IMG/VR virus record: IMGVR_UViG_3300009497_000011
Location: 1-42,895 of that record
Direction: 5' to 3' (one strand)
Length of the DNA stretch: 42,895 nucleotides
Source of the DNA: a virus
The notes below the pieces were generated by a model. The model worked only from the letters and a program-made list of their open reading frames with translations. It made no database searches and had not been told where the DNA came from. A program made the translations under genes and the position numbers. Positions 9,505 to 18,567 of this stretch are shown one piece after another (within the stretch, counting starts at the first letter, position 1; the number at the start of each line of letters is the position of its first letter).

Positions 9505-12500
9505 TTACATTTCCGTCTTAATTACGGCGGATATTAAGGTTAATGGGTAGGGTTGGTTTTGCACAATGGTCGGAGTATCGTCTACATTAAACTGAGAGCC
9601 AAGGATATTATGCTCGTCCATAAAACCTGTGTACAGTGTCGTACCGTCCATAGGCTCAATGGTCTCTAAAGTCTCTTCATCATAGCCGACTTTATACCCC
9701 ATACTCTTATATACGTATGGACGCATGGAGACCATTCGATTGATCTGACCGTATGCGTTCTTTCCGTCCGCAGGAAATGCCTGAGGATTGAGTTGTAGTC
9801 TACCTATGTAGGGAAGACCTACCAAGATGTACTTAGAGGCTTCTACGCCGTCTGGGAGCGTGTTAAAGTCATCTGCTGTAACCGACACATCACCCAAGTT
9901 CACACCATCAACTACAATACACGCCTTTCCATCCTTTACCAATCGGGCTGGAATATATACTTGAGTCGTTGGAGCAGAAAGAGTACCTGTAGCTGGGGTT
10001 CGTACATGAGAATCCAAATAGGCTGCGTTAAGCTTATAGTCATCCGATAGATCATCGGTAAACTGCAAGGATAACAACTCAAGTTGGTTAGTTCCATCAC
10101 GCTCAACTACCACCCACAATTGGTCTTCAAAATGTACGGAGTCGCCTTTAGGGAGTACTGCCACATCTTTGAAAAATCCATCTCCTGAACTATGTATCGC
10201 CCAAGCATAGAAATCATCTTCTTTCCTATAGGTTAGTGAGTACAACTTACCACCTTCCGTAACTATCCAAAAAGAAGAGTTCGGATGGTATTGGAAAGTT
10301 ATGGACTTGATCTTATCCGTCTCAAAAAGATCAGGAACCAACTTAGTCACTGTCGATACAACGAACTGCTGGGTCTGAAAGTCGAACTTAAACTCGTGGA
10401 ACTGCTTACCACTGATGTGTGGGAAAAATACCGCAGCACCTGTCCGAATACCTTGAACCAAAGAACCCACAGAAGTCTCTTGTGTAATACGGATATTTGA
10501 AGGTGTTATCGCTGCCGAAAATTCATTAGGTCGGAGCTGCCACTCGTTGGCTTCCGTACCACAGATCAGTGTAGGTCCTGCTGCCAACCACCGAATGATC
10601 GTAGAAGATGTACCCAACTGATACGTAATACCTGATGTGTCCAGAACCTGACCATCCTCTTCCACTGTACGGAAGTCTGCTGGATCATTCAGATTAGATA
10701 GCCACACCATATTCGGGTGTTTAGCCGACCCTGCAAACACACGGCGTTGCTCGTAGTATGAACAACAGAGAGGCCAATTCCCCTCGTACCAAGCGCCCAT
10801 ACGGAATCTAGTAAACACGCCGTTATTAGTGATGTTTCCACTAAGGTTACTAATCGGAACAGATGACAAGACATCAACAGATGCCTGCTTATCCGTAGTC
10901 CCCGATTCCCTGATTCGCATCAAAACCCAATCATCGAGAATAGCGCCAAGTAAGTAACGACCCTTGTCCCGATTAGCATCAAAGAAAGGTTTACTGGAAG
11001 ACACTACACCTGTGTGGAATGCAATCCCTTCAGGGTCGGTAACTACATCATAGGTTGACAAAGTAGCGGTAACTGGTGGTGAGATGAGTTTAGGGTACGA
11101 TGAAGAGCCTTCAACCAATACGTCTTCAACTTCAACAACATCAAACTGACGTTGAGTAGACATGTTAGCCGTGATTGCCAATATCGTAGGCTCACAGTAA
11201 TCTGTGACACAACGCTTCTGCTCCCCATCTCTATCTGTACGGTAGATAAGATCCACCGTCATGCCAAAACGCCATGTAGACGTGTCTTTGTAGACAACCG
11301 CTGCCCGATCATAGCCATCGTCAAAACCTGTACCATCGTACAAATCTAGCTGAACAGCGAGATCCCCCCAACGGTATACCTCATATACCTCACCTGCATC
11401 GAACCTATTGGATGCGTACGTATCGTAAATAAAATCAACAGGGTGATCTTCAACACCCTTGTAATCCTTGATTCGACCCCATCGAACATTGCCGTCCTGA
11501 GAGTTGTATTCATCAGTGAATCCATACCCTGCGGGGTAACCTATATAGTGCTGTGTTGGGTTACACACAGAAGTAAGCAACTGCTCACCTCCGATACGTA
11601 CCCACGCCCCAATATGTGATGTTCTGAAAATAACCGCATCAGCACGAACATGGTACTCTCCATCAGGGACGCCATCTTGAACAGTCCATGATGCATGACC
11701 TGAGTCCTCTCCGTGAATCATTGCTAAACGGACAGATGGATCTTCGATGTTAACAACCTTAGAAACAGCGTCTACGTACACTACTGTACCTGTGGGATTC
11801 GCTGGAGCCGCTGGTGTTGTTGTAGAATCTAAGATACGCCCCAAAGACCATTGGTCACCTACCTTATACTCGGTATACACTGGGTTGCTGTTTAAACCAC
11901 CAGACAAAGCAGAAGCAGTGACCGCAGAAGTAAATGTACCAGCAGTGTCCGACTCCACACGAAGGGCTTCAAGCTCGTCGCCTAACCGCAGTACCGTATT
12001 GGATGTATCAATCTGCTCAAAGGGGTGTGCTATAAACTCCACCTGCTTCCACTCCCAAGTAGTGTTTCCAGCAGCTCCATTTGGTTGTGCGTATAACTGC
12101 CGTGAATCCGTATCATGCAACTCCTCGTCCGCAGAAGTTAAGAGATACAACTCATCCCAGTCTGTATTCGCAGTCATCTGGTACGGCGGATACTTCGGAT
12201 GTGTGAAAATCAGAGTATCCACTTCAGTGGACCAACGAACGTCGTATATCTCCGAATCAAGATATGGGATATCTACGGTATTACCAAAGCCATCATCCTG
12301 ACCATCCTGACGAGTAAAAAGTAAGGTGCCTTCACGTGAGTATACCCTAAGTAACCCCACTGAAAGAGAGATCAAGAACCGAGTTTCATTATTGATTGAG
12401 AAATCAATAAGCCTAACATTACCCGAATCCACAGCATCTAGCCACTTAAACCCCTCACGATATCGAGTGGGACCTTGGATCGATGGAAGAAAGTTCTCCA

Positions 12501-12606
12501 TCTGTTTAAGACCCTTATTAAATTTATCGATGTCTACACGACCACGCAAATGAGGGCTCATTAAGCCCCCTGTGAAGTCAGTAGTTGTCTGGTGATACAG
12601 CGGCAT
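9505..12606 (-). CDS. Tail tubular protein B (gp12-like nozzle), 1033 aa
   Basis: The N-terminus MPLYHQTTTDFTGGLMSPHLRGRVDIDKFNKGLKQMENFLP contains the pattern shared by gp12-like tail tube proteins: an FtGG.SP...GR.D...Y..g...l.Nf.p signature. The protein then shows a long beta-rich body with repeated aromatic and Asp residues, consistent with the beta-propeller nozzle of podovirus tails. At 1033 aa it is longer than T7 gp12 (about 790 aa). It follows two gp11-like genes with an 11-base gap. The role is to form the lower tail tube and hold the fibres. Confidence 0.9.
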   Translation of the reverse strand: MPLYHQTTTDFTGGLMSPHLRGRVDIDKFNKGLKQMENFLPSIQGPTRYREGFKWLDAVDSGNVRLIDFSINNETRFLISLSVGLLRVYSREGTLLFTRQDGQDDGFGNTVDIPYLDSEIYDVRWSTEVDTLIFTHPKYPPYQMTANTDWDELYLLTSADEELHDTDSRQLYAQPNGAAGNTTWEWKQVEFIAHPFEQIDTSNTVLRLGDELEALRVESDTAGTFTSAVTASALSGGLNSNPVYTEYKVGDQWSLGRILDSTTTPAAPANPTGTVVYVDAVSKVVNIEDPSVRLAMIHGEDSGHASWTVQDGVPDGEYHVRADAVIFRTSHIGAWVRIGGEQLLTSVCNPTQHYIGYPAGYGFTDEYNSQDGNVRWGRIKDYKGVEDHPVDFIYDTYASNRFDAGEVYEVYRWGDLAVQLDLYDGTGFDDGYDRAAVVYKDTSTWRFGMTVDLIYRTDRDGEQKRCVTDYCEPTILAITANMSTQRQFDVVEVEDVLVEGSSSYPKLISPPVTATLSTYDVVTDPEGIAFHTGVVSSSKPFFDANRDKGRYLLGAILDDWVLMRIRESGTTDKQASVDVLSSVPISNLSGNITNNGVFTRFRMGAWYEGNWPLCCSYYEQRRVFAGSAKHPNMVWLSNLNDPADFRTVEEDGQVLDTSGITYQLGTSSTIIRWLAAGPTLICGTEANEWQLRPNEFSAAITPSNIRITQETSVGSLVQGIRTGAAVFFPHISGKQFHEFKFDFQTQQFVVSTVTKLVPDLFETDKIKSITFQYHPNSSFWIVTEGGKLYSLTYRKEDDFYAWAIHSSGDGFFKDVAVLPKGDSVHFEDQLWVVVERDGTNQLELLSLQFTDDLSDDYKLNAAYLDSHVRTPATGTLSAPTTQVYIPARLVKDGKACIVVDGVNLGDVSVTADDFNTLPDGVEASKYILVGLPYIGRLQLNPQAFPADGKNAYGQINRMVSMRPYVYKSMGYKVGYDEETLETIEPMDGTTLYTGFMDEHNILGSQFNVDDTPTIVQNQPYPLTLISAVIKTEM

Positions 12607-12617
12607 TGATTAGATTA

Positions 12618-13301
12618 TTAAAGGGTAAATCCTGAGTGCGCTTGAATGAAGGACGAAGCACTGTCTGGATTATACGTATAACCCTTAGGAGACATACGGA
12701 ACTCTTGAGATCGAGCACGGCGGAGCTCCTTGTCATAAATCTTACTCATTACGTAATACTTATTACCGTCTCCTGTAAGCGCCATGCACCCCTCCATTGC
12801 TACGTGAGCTGCCACCAAGGATGCCAGATACTCAGGCATCGTCGCCACACTCTCCAACGGTTGAGTAAAAGTAATTAGGATAGTCTGGGATGCCGTGTAT
12901 AGGGAACTTCCCATACGCTGGTATTTTGTATCATACAGTCCGTTAGATGTCTTAACAGATACGAGGTTCTCAAAATTCACGTGTTGTTTATAAAGCCCGT
13001 TTTCCGTATCATACTGGATATAGAAATCCCCTTCAGGTGTGATATACAGAGCCCCTATCTGGGTCAGGTCGTGTACATACCTGTGCTCAGGGTACTCCGA
13101 CAGTGTACTCTCAACCCCAACCGATTCATTCACATAACGGTTCACGGACCAATCATATGATCCGAGAACCGATGCGATACTGGAACGCAAGGTATCCAGT
13201 AGAACCCTAGACATAGAGCTCGTGTTAGCAGAGAGAGACTCTACAGGAGGGTGCCCCAAATGTCGGAGCGCCTTATTAGCTACGTCTAGGTCTGTGGACA
13301 T
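12618..13301 (-). CDS. Tail tubular protein A, second copy (gp11-like adaptor), 227 aa
   Basis: The opening LDVANKALRHLGHPPVESLS, followed by a helix ending VLGSYDWSVN, follows the gp11-like pattern (N.AL..lG...I.sl.....a.......r..vL....W). These adaptors make the dodecameric ring joining portal and nozzle. The neighbouring 215-aa gene has the same pattern, so this looks like a tandem paralogue pair. It starts two bases after the stop of that gene. Both may be in the ring, or one may have a new role. Confidence 0.85.
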   Translation of the reverse strand: MSTDLDVANKALRHLGHPPVESLSANTSSMSRVLLDTLRSSIASVLGSYDWSVNRYVNESVGVESTLSEYPEHRYVHDLTQIGALYITPEGDFYIQYDTENGLYKQHVNFENLVSVKTSNGLYDTKYQRMGSSLYTASQTILITFTQPLESVATMPEYLASLVAAHVAMEGCMALTGDGNKYYVMSKIYDKELRRARSQEFRMSPKGYTYNPDSASSFIQAHSGFTL

Positions 13302-13303
13302 TA

Positions 13304-13951
13304 TTAACGGCGTTGGTTATTACCTTGTAACCCCTCCACAGCGAGAGAGGAAACTGCCGCAGCTTTCTGGACATGACGTAAAGTACTGTCGTCAATGTAC
13401 GATTGCTGTGGGTTTTGGAGTAGAGATGTAATCTTAGCTTTCTCCAGTTGCTGGCTGTACTGCTGTTCCAGAAACGATTTCTTTTCCTGATCCCCAGAAA
13501 GAGGTAGACAGATTTCCTTTGCCAAGTGTGCTGCAATCACAGCAGTAATGAACGCAGGAATCGTAGACACCTCGGTCATTTGGAATCCGTATCTAATAAT
13601 TAACTGATCCTCGCTAGAGTATAGAGCCTGCCCTTCAATGTGGTACTCATAAATTTGAGCCCCGTCTGACTTGAACACAGACACCACTCGGTCAAGGGTG
13701 TTCGCAAGAGAAGAAAAACTATGGGTGTGGTTAAAAGCACTACCCGCAAGACCCCCATCGCTAACTCCCGTAGATTGCTCTGTAGCTAAATTTATTGTCC
13801 AATCAAATGAAGATAGAACCTCTTCAATGCTGAAAGGAATTGCGTCACTTACAATACGAGATGTAGATGACCTGTTGTCGTCGAGAGCATCAATAGGTTG
13901 ACCCCCTACTTCTCGAATAGCCCTGTTAGCTAATTGTAAATTTGTTGCCAT
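13304..13951 (-). CDS. Tail tubular protein A, first copy (gp11-like adaptor), 215 aa
   Basis: The start LQLANRAIREVGGQPIDAL, with VLSSFDWTIN at about residues 45-55, matches the gp11-like adaptor pattern. The middle segment (ITAVIAAHLAKEICLPLSGDQ) corresponds to the helices after the Trp motif, and the C-terminus is a Gln-rich helical tail. The gene follows the post-capsid terminator, so it probably needs read-through or its own promoter. The nearest relative in this window is the next gene (12618-13301). Confidence 0.87.
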   Translation of the reverse strand: MATNLQLANRAIREVGGQPIDALDDNRSSTSRIVSDAIPFSIEEVLSSFDWTINLATEQSTGVSDGGLAGSAFNHTHSFSSLANTLDRVVSVFKSDGAQIYEYHIEGQALYSSEDQLIIRYGFQMTEVSTIPAFITAVIAAHLAKEICLPLSGDQEKKSFLEQQYSQQLEKAKITSLLQNPQQSYIDDSTLRHVQKAAAVSSLAVEGLQGNNQRR

Positions 13952-13980
13952 ATATATGCTGAGTTTAAGCGTTAAATGAA

Positions 13981-14016
13981 AGGGTCCCCCACCAACCCAA
14001 TAAGATGGGGGACCAC
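13981..14016 (-). terminator. Hairpin terminator after capsid unit
   Basis: A perfect 9-bp stem pairs GGTCCCCCA (13983-13991) with TGGGGGACC (14006-14014) around a 14-base loop. On the minus strand it follows the stop of the 145-aa gene and is followed by CTTTCATTT, a weak U tract. A partial terminator just after the capsid unit would raise capsid output relative to tail genes, as known for T7. Confidence 0.65.
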
Positions 14017-14033
14017 AGGTTCATTGTCGAGGA

Positions 14034-14471
14034 CTAAGAGTTCTCGACGTAGAGGATGTAACCCTCAACAACGTCAGCTGCAACAAGAGCGCCCACACCA
14101 GTCGTACCGAAGACTGTAGTAGCCTCAGTGGTAGTAACCTGATAAGGAGCAAGAGCAGCAGCGGCAGTGATGCCGTCAGCAAAGACATTTACGTTGGTGT
14201 CAACAGGAGTACCTGTAGCAGTCCAACCAATATCTAGTGTTGCAGAGTTAGAGAGGGAGATGCCTGTCACAGCACCACCAAGAATTGTCACACGAGTACC
14301 AAACACAGCGAGCTCGACTTGGTCACCAGAGGTGACTGCGCCAGCAGCTGTGAAAGAGAACTTTTTGACACGAACTCGCGCACCCGACTCAATAGGAGCC
14401 AGTGGCGAAGGGTTTTCAGCACGAACTTGAGTAAGCTCGGTGCCGACGTAATCGAATGTAATTGCAGCCAT
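14034..14471 (-). CDS. Capsid-associated protein, probable head decoration (145 aa)
   Basis: This Ala/Thr/Val/Gly-rich beta-type protein (KKFSFTAAGAVTSGDQVELAVFGT) has few charged residues and no Cys or Trp cluster. It lies 24 bases after the major capsid gene and before a terminator, a place often used for decoration or head-fibre proteins. It is one of few genes here with a good ribosome binding site: GAAAGGA 8 bases before the ATG, consistent with strong expression. The role is inferred from position and composition. Confidence 0.7.
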   Translation of the reverse strand: MAAITFDYVGTELTQVRAENPSPLAPIESGARVRVKKFSFTAAGAVTSGDQVELAVFGTRVTILGGAVTGISLSNSATLDIGWTATGTPVDTNVNVFADGITAAAALAPYQVTTTEATTVFGTTGVGALVAADVVEGYILYVENS

Positions 14472-14495
14472 ATATTTATGTCCTTTCTGTTGTGA

Positions 14496-15539
14496 TTATA
14501 CTTCTTTACAGCGGATTTCACCAGCGACCTCACCCCACATACGGGATGCACCAATGGACTGTTTGAAGTGCATGTACGGAATGTTCTTCTTGCTAGGATC
14601 ACGCCACATGTCGCCCTTCAAGTCCGAACCAATGGTCAGCTTGAGTGCTTTAGGTGTGAATACCATGCAACGACGCTCATCACCATCAACACCAGAGGTC
14701 AGAGGTAGACGCTCACAAAGGATGAAGCGGTAACCCATGAATGTGGTGATGTTACCTTCTGCAAGGTTCTTACGAACACTGTAGTCGGAGTTGATGATCT
14801 CGTCTTGAGCAAGGAGCTCTTCCAACTGATATGCTGTAACAAGCATAGGGAGAGTGTCTTCCTGCTGGATCGACTCAATGCGAAGCATCGCAGTACGAAG
14901 TGCTTTGAGCTTCTCAATGGTCAGACCCGAGCCGCTACCTGCGCCACCATCAAAGTCAGCACCTACGGAGATACCTTCTTTGTTGCCAGCAGCGAGAGCG
15001 TAACGACCAGCAGAAGTAATGATCTTGTTCGAAGAGCCATTGCTGTACTCCCCGACAGTGATCTTGTCGCTGTTCTCATCGGTAGCACCGACAGCATAGC
15101 TCATTACTGTACTACCTTCCTTGCCTGTGTAGGCATCGGCAAAGTACTTCTCGATCAGGAAGTCATCGCGCTTGCGCTTACCCGACTTCAGGAGCTCGGC
15201 GTTGTAGCCATTGGATGGATCCGAAACGACCTTCATCAGATCCTTAGGCTCAATGTACTTGCCCAACTCGAAGTGGCGGAGCGAAATACGACGATTGTCG
15301 TGTGGGATCTCGGAAACTGGGTTGTCACCATATCGAGTGGTGTCTTCAACCATTTCCTCAGCTTCACCCATACGCTGGTAGCTTTTGAACTCGCTGGACT
15401 GAGTATCACGATCAACTAGTGGATCGAGAATAGATGTCTCTTGTTGATAGGCTTTTTCGAAGCCCTCTTGGAATTGACGGACATAGGCTTCTTCGATTGC
15501 CGAAGCGCCTTGTCCTGAATATACTGAATTATCAGGCAT
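14496..15539 (-). CDS. Major capsid protein, 347 aa
   Basis: The N-terminal region reads AYVRQFQEGFEKAYQQE...LDPLVDRDTQ...QRMGEAEEMVEDTTRYGDNP. This matches a capsid family common in small podoviruses and siphoviruses (YV.QF...f..l.QQ..S.L...V......G....fd.lG..e...rt.rh.dtp), followed by RRISLRHFELGKYIEPKD. An HK97-like fold is inferred. The gene is flanked by a strong terminator upstream, which suggests its own promoter in the 185-bp leader, and by the decoration gene downstream. Length is typical for the family. Confidence 0.88.
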   Translation of the reverse strand: MPDNSVYSGQGASAIEEAYVRQFQEGFEKAYQQETSILDPLVDRDTQSSEFKSYQRMGEAEEMVEDTTRYGDNPVSEIPHDNRRISLRHFELGKYIEPKDLMKVVSDPSNGYNAELLKSGKRKRDDFLIEKYFADAYTGKEGSTVMSYAVGATDENSDKITVGEYSNGSSNKIITSAGRYALAAGNKEGISVGADFDGGAGSGSGLTIEKLKALRTAMLRIESIQQEDTLPMLVTAYQLEELLAQDEIINSDYSVRKNLAEGNITTFMGYRFILCERLPLTSGVDGDERRCMVFTPKALKLTIGSDLKGDMWRDPSKKNIPYMHFKQSIGASRMWGEVAGEIRCKEV

Positions 15540-15664
15540 TGTATTAAAGAATAAGATTTACGATTGTGTGGTTACCCACGTTTTCTTCGTGCAGCTACCC
15601 TTGCGGACTACTCTTCTGTTTACGCCAGCATGCGGCTTCTAAAGCTGTATATGGACCAAAAAAA
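15540..15664 (-). promoter_or_regulatory. Capsid gene leader (probable promoter region)
   Basis: About 125 bases lie between the strong terminator after the scaffold gene and the capsid ATG. Because transcription should stop at that terminator, a promoter for the capsid is expected here. I find no convincing -35/-10 pair and no SD sequence before the ATG. The stretch contains the GCATGC palindrome and a purine-rich run but no ORF. Confidence 0.35.
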
Positions 15665-15706
15665 AGGCTACCCATGCGCTCTTTGTTATGAGATCATAGG
15701 TAGCCT
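15656..15706 (-). terminator. Rho-independent terminator between scaffold and capsid
   Basis: On the minus strand the stem AGGCTACC (15706-15699) pairs with GGTAGCCT (15672-15665), with a 26-base loop, followed by a run of T residues (the complement of A residues at about 15658-15665). It sits 19 bases after the stop codon of the scaffold gene. This is the clearest canonical terminator in the late arm. Confidence 0.8.
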
Positions 15707-15724
15707 GTCAAGGTTTAGTGACAA

Positions 15725-16663
15725 TCAGCCCGTATAAAGCTTCTGGTACAGTGATGTACGTTGTTTCAGGTAGCTTTCACGTCGTGCCTTGTCTGATGGA
15801 GTCAACGTCGCCAGCTTGCTCTCAGGCATGAACAACAGTTCGCTGTTGTCACGGTCGAAGTCCTCAATCTGAGACTTAATACCTGCTACGGTATCCTGAC
15901 CAAAGGCCGAAGTACTTCCCGTAGTAGGGAGACCTGCATCACCCACCATAGGGGCAAGCGTGTGGAACAACTTCAACACAGCTGGGTGGTTCCCTACAAT
16001 CGGACTCCAGTCCATCAACTCCTGCAACTCGGGGATCTGCTGAGCAAAGGCTTGGAACGCCTCATTCGCACTTTTGTGGTTGAGTGCATAATCCGACCCC
16101 CACTCTTTACGTAGATCGTTAGTCTGAGCCTGTACCGACTCCTCAATCTGACCATCTAGTGTACCCTCGGAGATGACCTGACGCTTAGCCCACTCAGCCT
16201 CCAGAGCATTGTATTGCTTAGGAGTTAACCCGATGTTATGAGCAACCTCCTTAATCTGATTTTGGATCTCCTCAGGTAATGCGATTTCCTTAATATCCTC
16301 ACCTTCCAATTGGATGCTGTGCTTCTCAGCTGCCTGATAGCCATCCATGGTCTCAGGACGCAGCTTTGAGTAGAAGTCTTGCCAGTCTGTATCATTCCAA
16401 TCATCTTGTGGAACTGGAAGCCTCTTCTTACCCAAAGCTGACTGAGCATTGAGAGCTTGTTCAGCTAAAGACTGGAAACTCTTGGTCTCCTTAAATAAAT
16501 TCTTATCCCGAAGGTCTTCTGGCAAACCAGAGACAAACTGCTGGTAGCTGTCCTCGGAACCGAAGTCCGTTGGAGCTAGGGCGCTCTCTGTTTCCAGACC
16601 GCCGCCGATACCACCTACGGATTCTTCTACTTCTTCTACGGGTTCTTCTGTTTCTTCACTCAT
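15725..16663 (-). CDS. Scaffold protein (312 aa)
   Basis: This acidic, Glu/Gln-rich helical protein lies between portal and capsid genes, the standard place for the scaffold. The N-terminus is a strongly acidic disordered tail (EETEEPVEEVEESVGG). The C-terminal part has basic helical residues (PSDKARRESYLKQRTSLYQKLY), the kind of segment that contacts the capsid. A short motif, SGLPEDLRDKNLFKETKSFQ, is typical of podovirus scaffolds. Its ATG overlaps the stop of the 86-aa gene (ATGA). Confidence 0.87.
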   Translation of the reverse strand: MSEETEEPVEEVEESVGGIGGGLETESALAPTDFGSEDSYQQFVSGLPEDLRDKNLFKETKSFQSLAEQALNAQSALGKKRLPVPQDDWNDTDWQDFYSKLRPETMDGYQAAEKHSIQLEGEDIKEIALPEEIQNQIKEVAHNIGLTPKQYNALEAEWAKRQVISEGTLDGQIEESVQAQTNDLRKEWGSDYALNHKSANEAFQAFAQQIPELQELMDWSPIVGNHPAVLKLFHTLAPMVGDAGLPTTGSTSAFGQDTVAGIKSQIEDFDRDNSELLFMPESKLATLTPSDKARRESYLKQRTSLYQKLYTG

Positions 16664-16920
16664 GGGTTTTGTTCTTTTTCGATTATATCTATTAGGCTTT
16701 GTGGATCATCACGACCCATCAAATTCATATAACTCATAGCCAGATGCCGCTTACCTTCATTGAAGGAAGTGACCTGTGGGTCTGAGGAAAATTTGGGATG
16801 AGTAACACCGCAGTCCTTTAGAAGTCGCTCGAAAAAGCGGGATCCTGCGGGTGTTTCAATAATAGACAAGAGATCGTCCCGAAACTGCTGTCGGGCTCTA
16901 AGTTTCTTGAGAGGATTCAT
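16660..16920 (-). CDS. Small late protein between portal and scaffold (86 aa)
   Basis: A helical, charged protein (LKKLRARQQFRDDLLSIIETPAGSRFFERLLKDCGVTHP) that resembles short genes often seen in this place in phages with gp10-type capsids. It has no enzyme motif. It starts three bases after the portal stop and its stop overlaps the scaffold ATG, so it is firmly in the operon. It may assist head assembly. The function is unknown. Confidence 0.7.
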   Translation of the reverse strand: MNPLKKLRARQQFRDDLLSIIETPAGSRFFERLLKDCGVTHPKFSSDPQVTSFNEGKRHLAMSYMNLMGRDDPQSLIDIIEKEQNP

Positions 16921-16923
16921 AAA

Positions 16924-18567
16924 TTACATATTCAACAACTGACCAATACCCTCTGGATCCGTGGATCGAGCAGAAGCGATATCCTTCATCGCACCTGCCA
17001 TCTCAGGCATAGCCGCCATCCCCTGCTGTTGGGATTCCGCCTGCTCACGTTGGTCACGGGCTGCGGTTACGTCGTCCTTACTCTTGATCACGTTGCGAGG
17101 GATATTACGCATACGAGCGTAGTTATCGAAAAGATTGTGAGTATCCAGATTCTCAGCCATCGTCGGATCCTGCTGGAGCAACGGTGTAATGTCCTGAAGG
17201 AATCCTGACATATTGGAGATAGCCCCCGCATACTGTGCGTGGGCTGCTGGACTCGTGTAGACAACCTCCAACTCACGACCAGCAAGAGACGCAGGTGCCT
17301 CCTGAAGTAGTGGGTGGTTCTTGTCCTGTAAGAAATCAATCATGTGCTCAATCGAGGGTCCGAGATACTCGCTCTCTTGGCGAGCAAGTAGAGGTCCCAG
17401 CTGCTGTAGCATCTGACCACGCTCATCGTGGATCTCTGTTACCGACTGACGCTCTTTCTTCTGCTCACGGATGATCTGATCCACGAAGAAGGACTTCGTA
17501 ATCTGACCCTGATAATTTGAGATCATCTCCAACGTGAGGTTCGGCTGGCTGCCGCTCATCAAAGGCTGGGGCATCGGAGACCCTGCTTCATGGAACAAGA
17601 CCTGACCAGCACCGTAAGTAATCGGCAACATGATCGAATCGTCCTCAGCAACAAGCGGCGGGTTATTGGCGAGCTCCGCACTGCGGAGCAACTCCTTCAC
17701 CATCTTGTTCAACACACGGATCTGACTCATGCAGGTAGCCGCTGGTCCACGACCAAGCACCTCACCTGCGATCACCATCCAACGAGGGACGATAAAGGGG
17801 AAATAACTCTTCCCAGTCTGTAATAAAATAGTTTGTAGCTCAGGTACCCAATAGGAAACCTTGAACGGACGCTGGTTACCAATCCGACCACCCTTACGTG
17901 CGGCGGGATCATTGGACGGTTCTACCGAGAAAACCAGCTCGTACTTCTTGTTTACTGCATATGGGTCAAAGCCCTTGGTGTTAACCACCTCAGGGAACTG
18001 CTGTGCGAGCGCCTTCGTGCTGAGGAATTTACGGTGGAACATTGTATCCACTGTACCCTCATCATTCACATCGAAGAAACTGTCAGCCAACGCACACGAT
18101 TTGTAGTTAATAACAGGCTTGTCACGATTCACATAAACAACCGCATTACCAAACGAACCAATGTCGTGGAACGCTTCGTGGCTGGCTGCATAGAACTGAC
18201 AAGCAGGTGTTGCATATGTGTGACTAACCACATCACTGAGTCGCTCCAAGAAGATCAACTCGTCATCCTTCAGTTCCGCCGAAGGTGTCCCCTCAGGCTT
18301 CAAATAAGCCCAACGGTCAGCCTTCGGCATCAAGTAGGAACTAAGCCCATTAGCGAACATCTGGTTCGCCCAGACAGGGGTACTGTCGTAAATAGGTTTG
18401 GATTGGTCATCCTCCCGATTACTGGTCAGAGCCATTGCACCAGTGAAGCTAGCCTTATTAGGGGCAACGTATTTCTGTGCATCGGAGAGCATATCCTCGT
18501 GACCTGCACGGAGGAGTTTCAAATGCTCATAGCGTTCCTGTAGTCTAACCAGTTCGGGAGTCTTCAT
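16924..18567 (-). CDS. Portal / head-tail connector protein (T7 gp8-like), 547 aa
   Basis: The N-terminus (RLQERYEHLKLLRAGHEDML...QKYVAPNK), the segment PIYDSTPVWANQMFANGLSSYL and the long central helix region (VTEIHDERGQMLQQLGPLLARQESEYL) match the T7-type connector family. It would form the dodecameric portal through which DNA is packaged and ejected. It is followed by scaffold and capsid genes as expected. A Gln/Met/Ala-rich disordered tail ends the protein. Length fits the family (about 530-550 aa). Its ATG overlaps the stop of the polyproline gene as TAATG. Confidence 0.93.
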   Translation of the reverse strand: MKTPELVRLQERYEHLKLLRAGHEDMLSDAQKYVAPNKASFTGAMALTSNREDDQSKPIYDSTPVWANQMFANGLSSYLMPKADRWAYLKPEGTPSAELKDDELIFLERLSDVVSHTYATPACQFYAASHEAFHDIGSFGNAVVYVNRDKPVINYKSCALADSFFDVNDEGTVDTMFHRKFLSTKALAQQFPEVVNTKGFDPYAVNKKYELVFSVEPSNDPAARKGGRIGNQRPFKVSYWVPELQTILLQTGKSYFPFIVPRWMVIAGEVLGRGPAATCMSQIRVLNKMVKELLRSAELANNPPLVAEDDSIMLPITYGAGQVLFHEAGSPMPQPLMSGSQPNLTLEMISNYQGQITKSFFVDQIIREQKKERQSVTEIHDERGQMLQQLGPLLARQESEYLGPSIEHMIDFLQDKNHPLLQEAPASLAGRELEVVYTSPAAHAQYAGAISNMSGFLQDITPLLQQDPTMAENLDTHNLFDNYARMRNIPRNVIKSKDDVTAARDQREQAESQQQGMAAMPEMAGAMKDIASARSTDPEGIGQLLNM

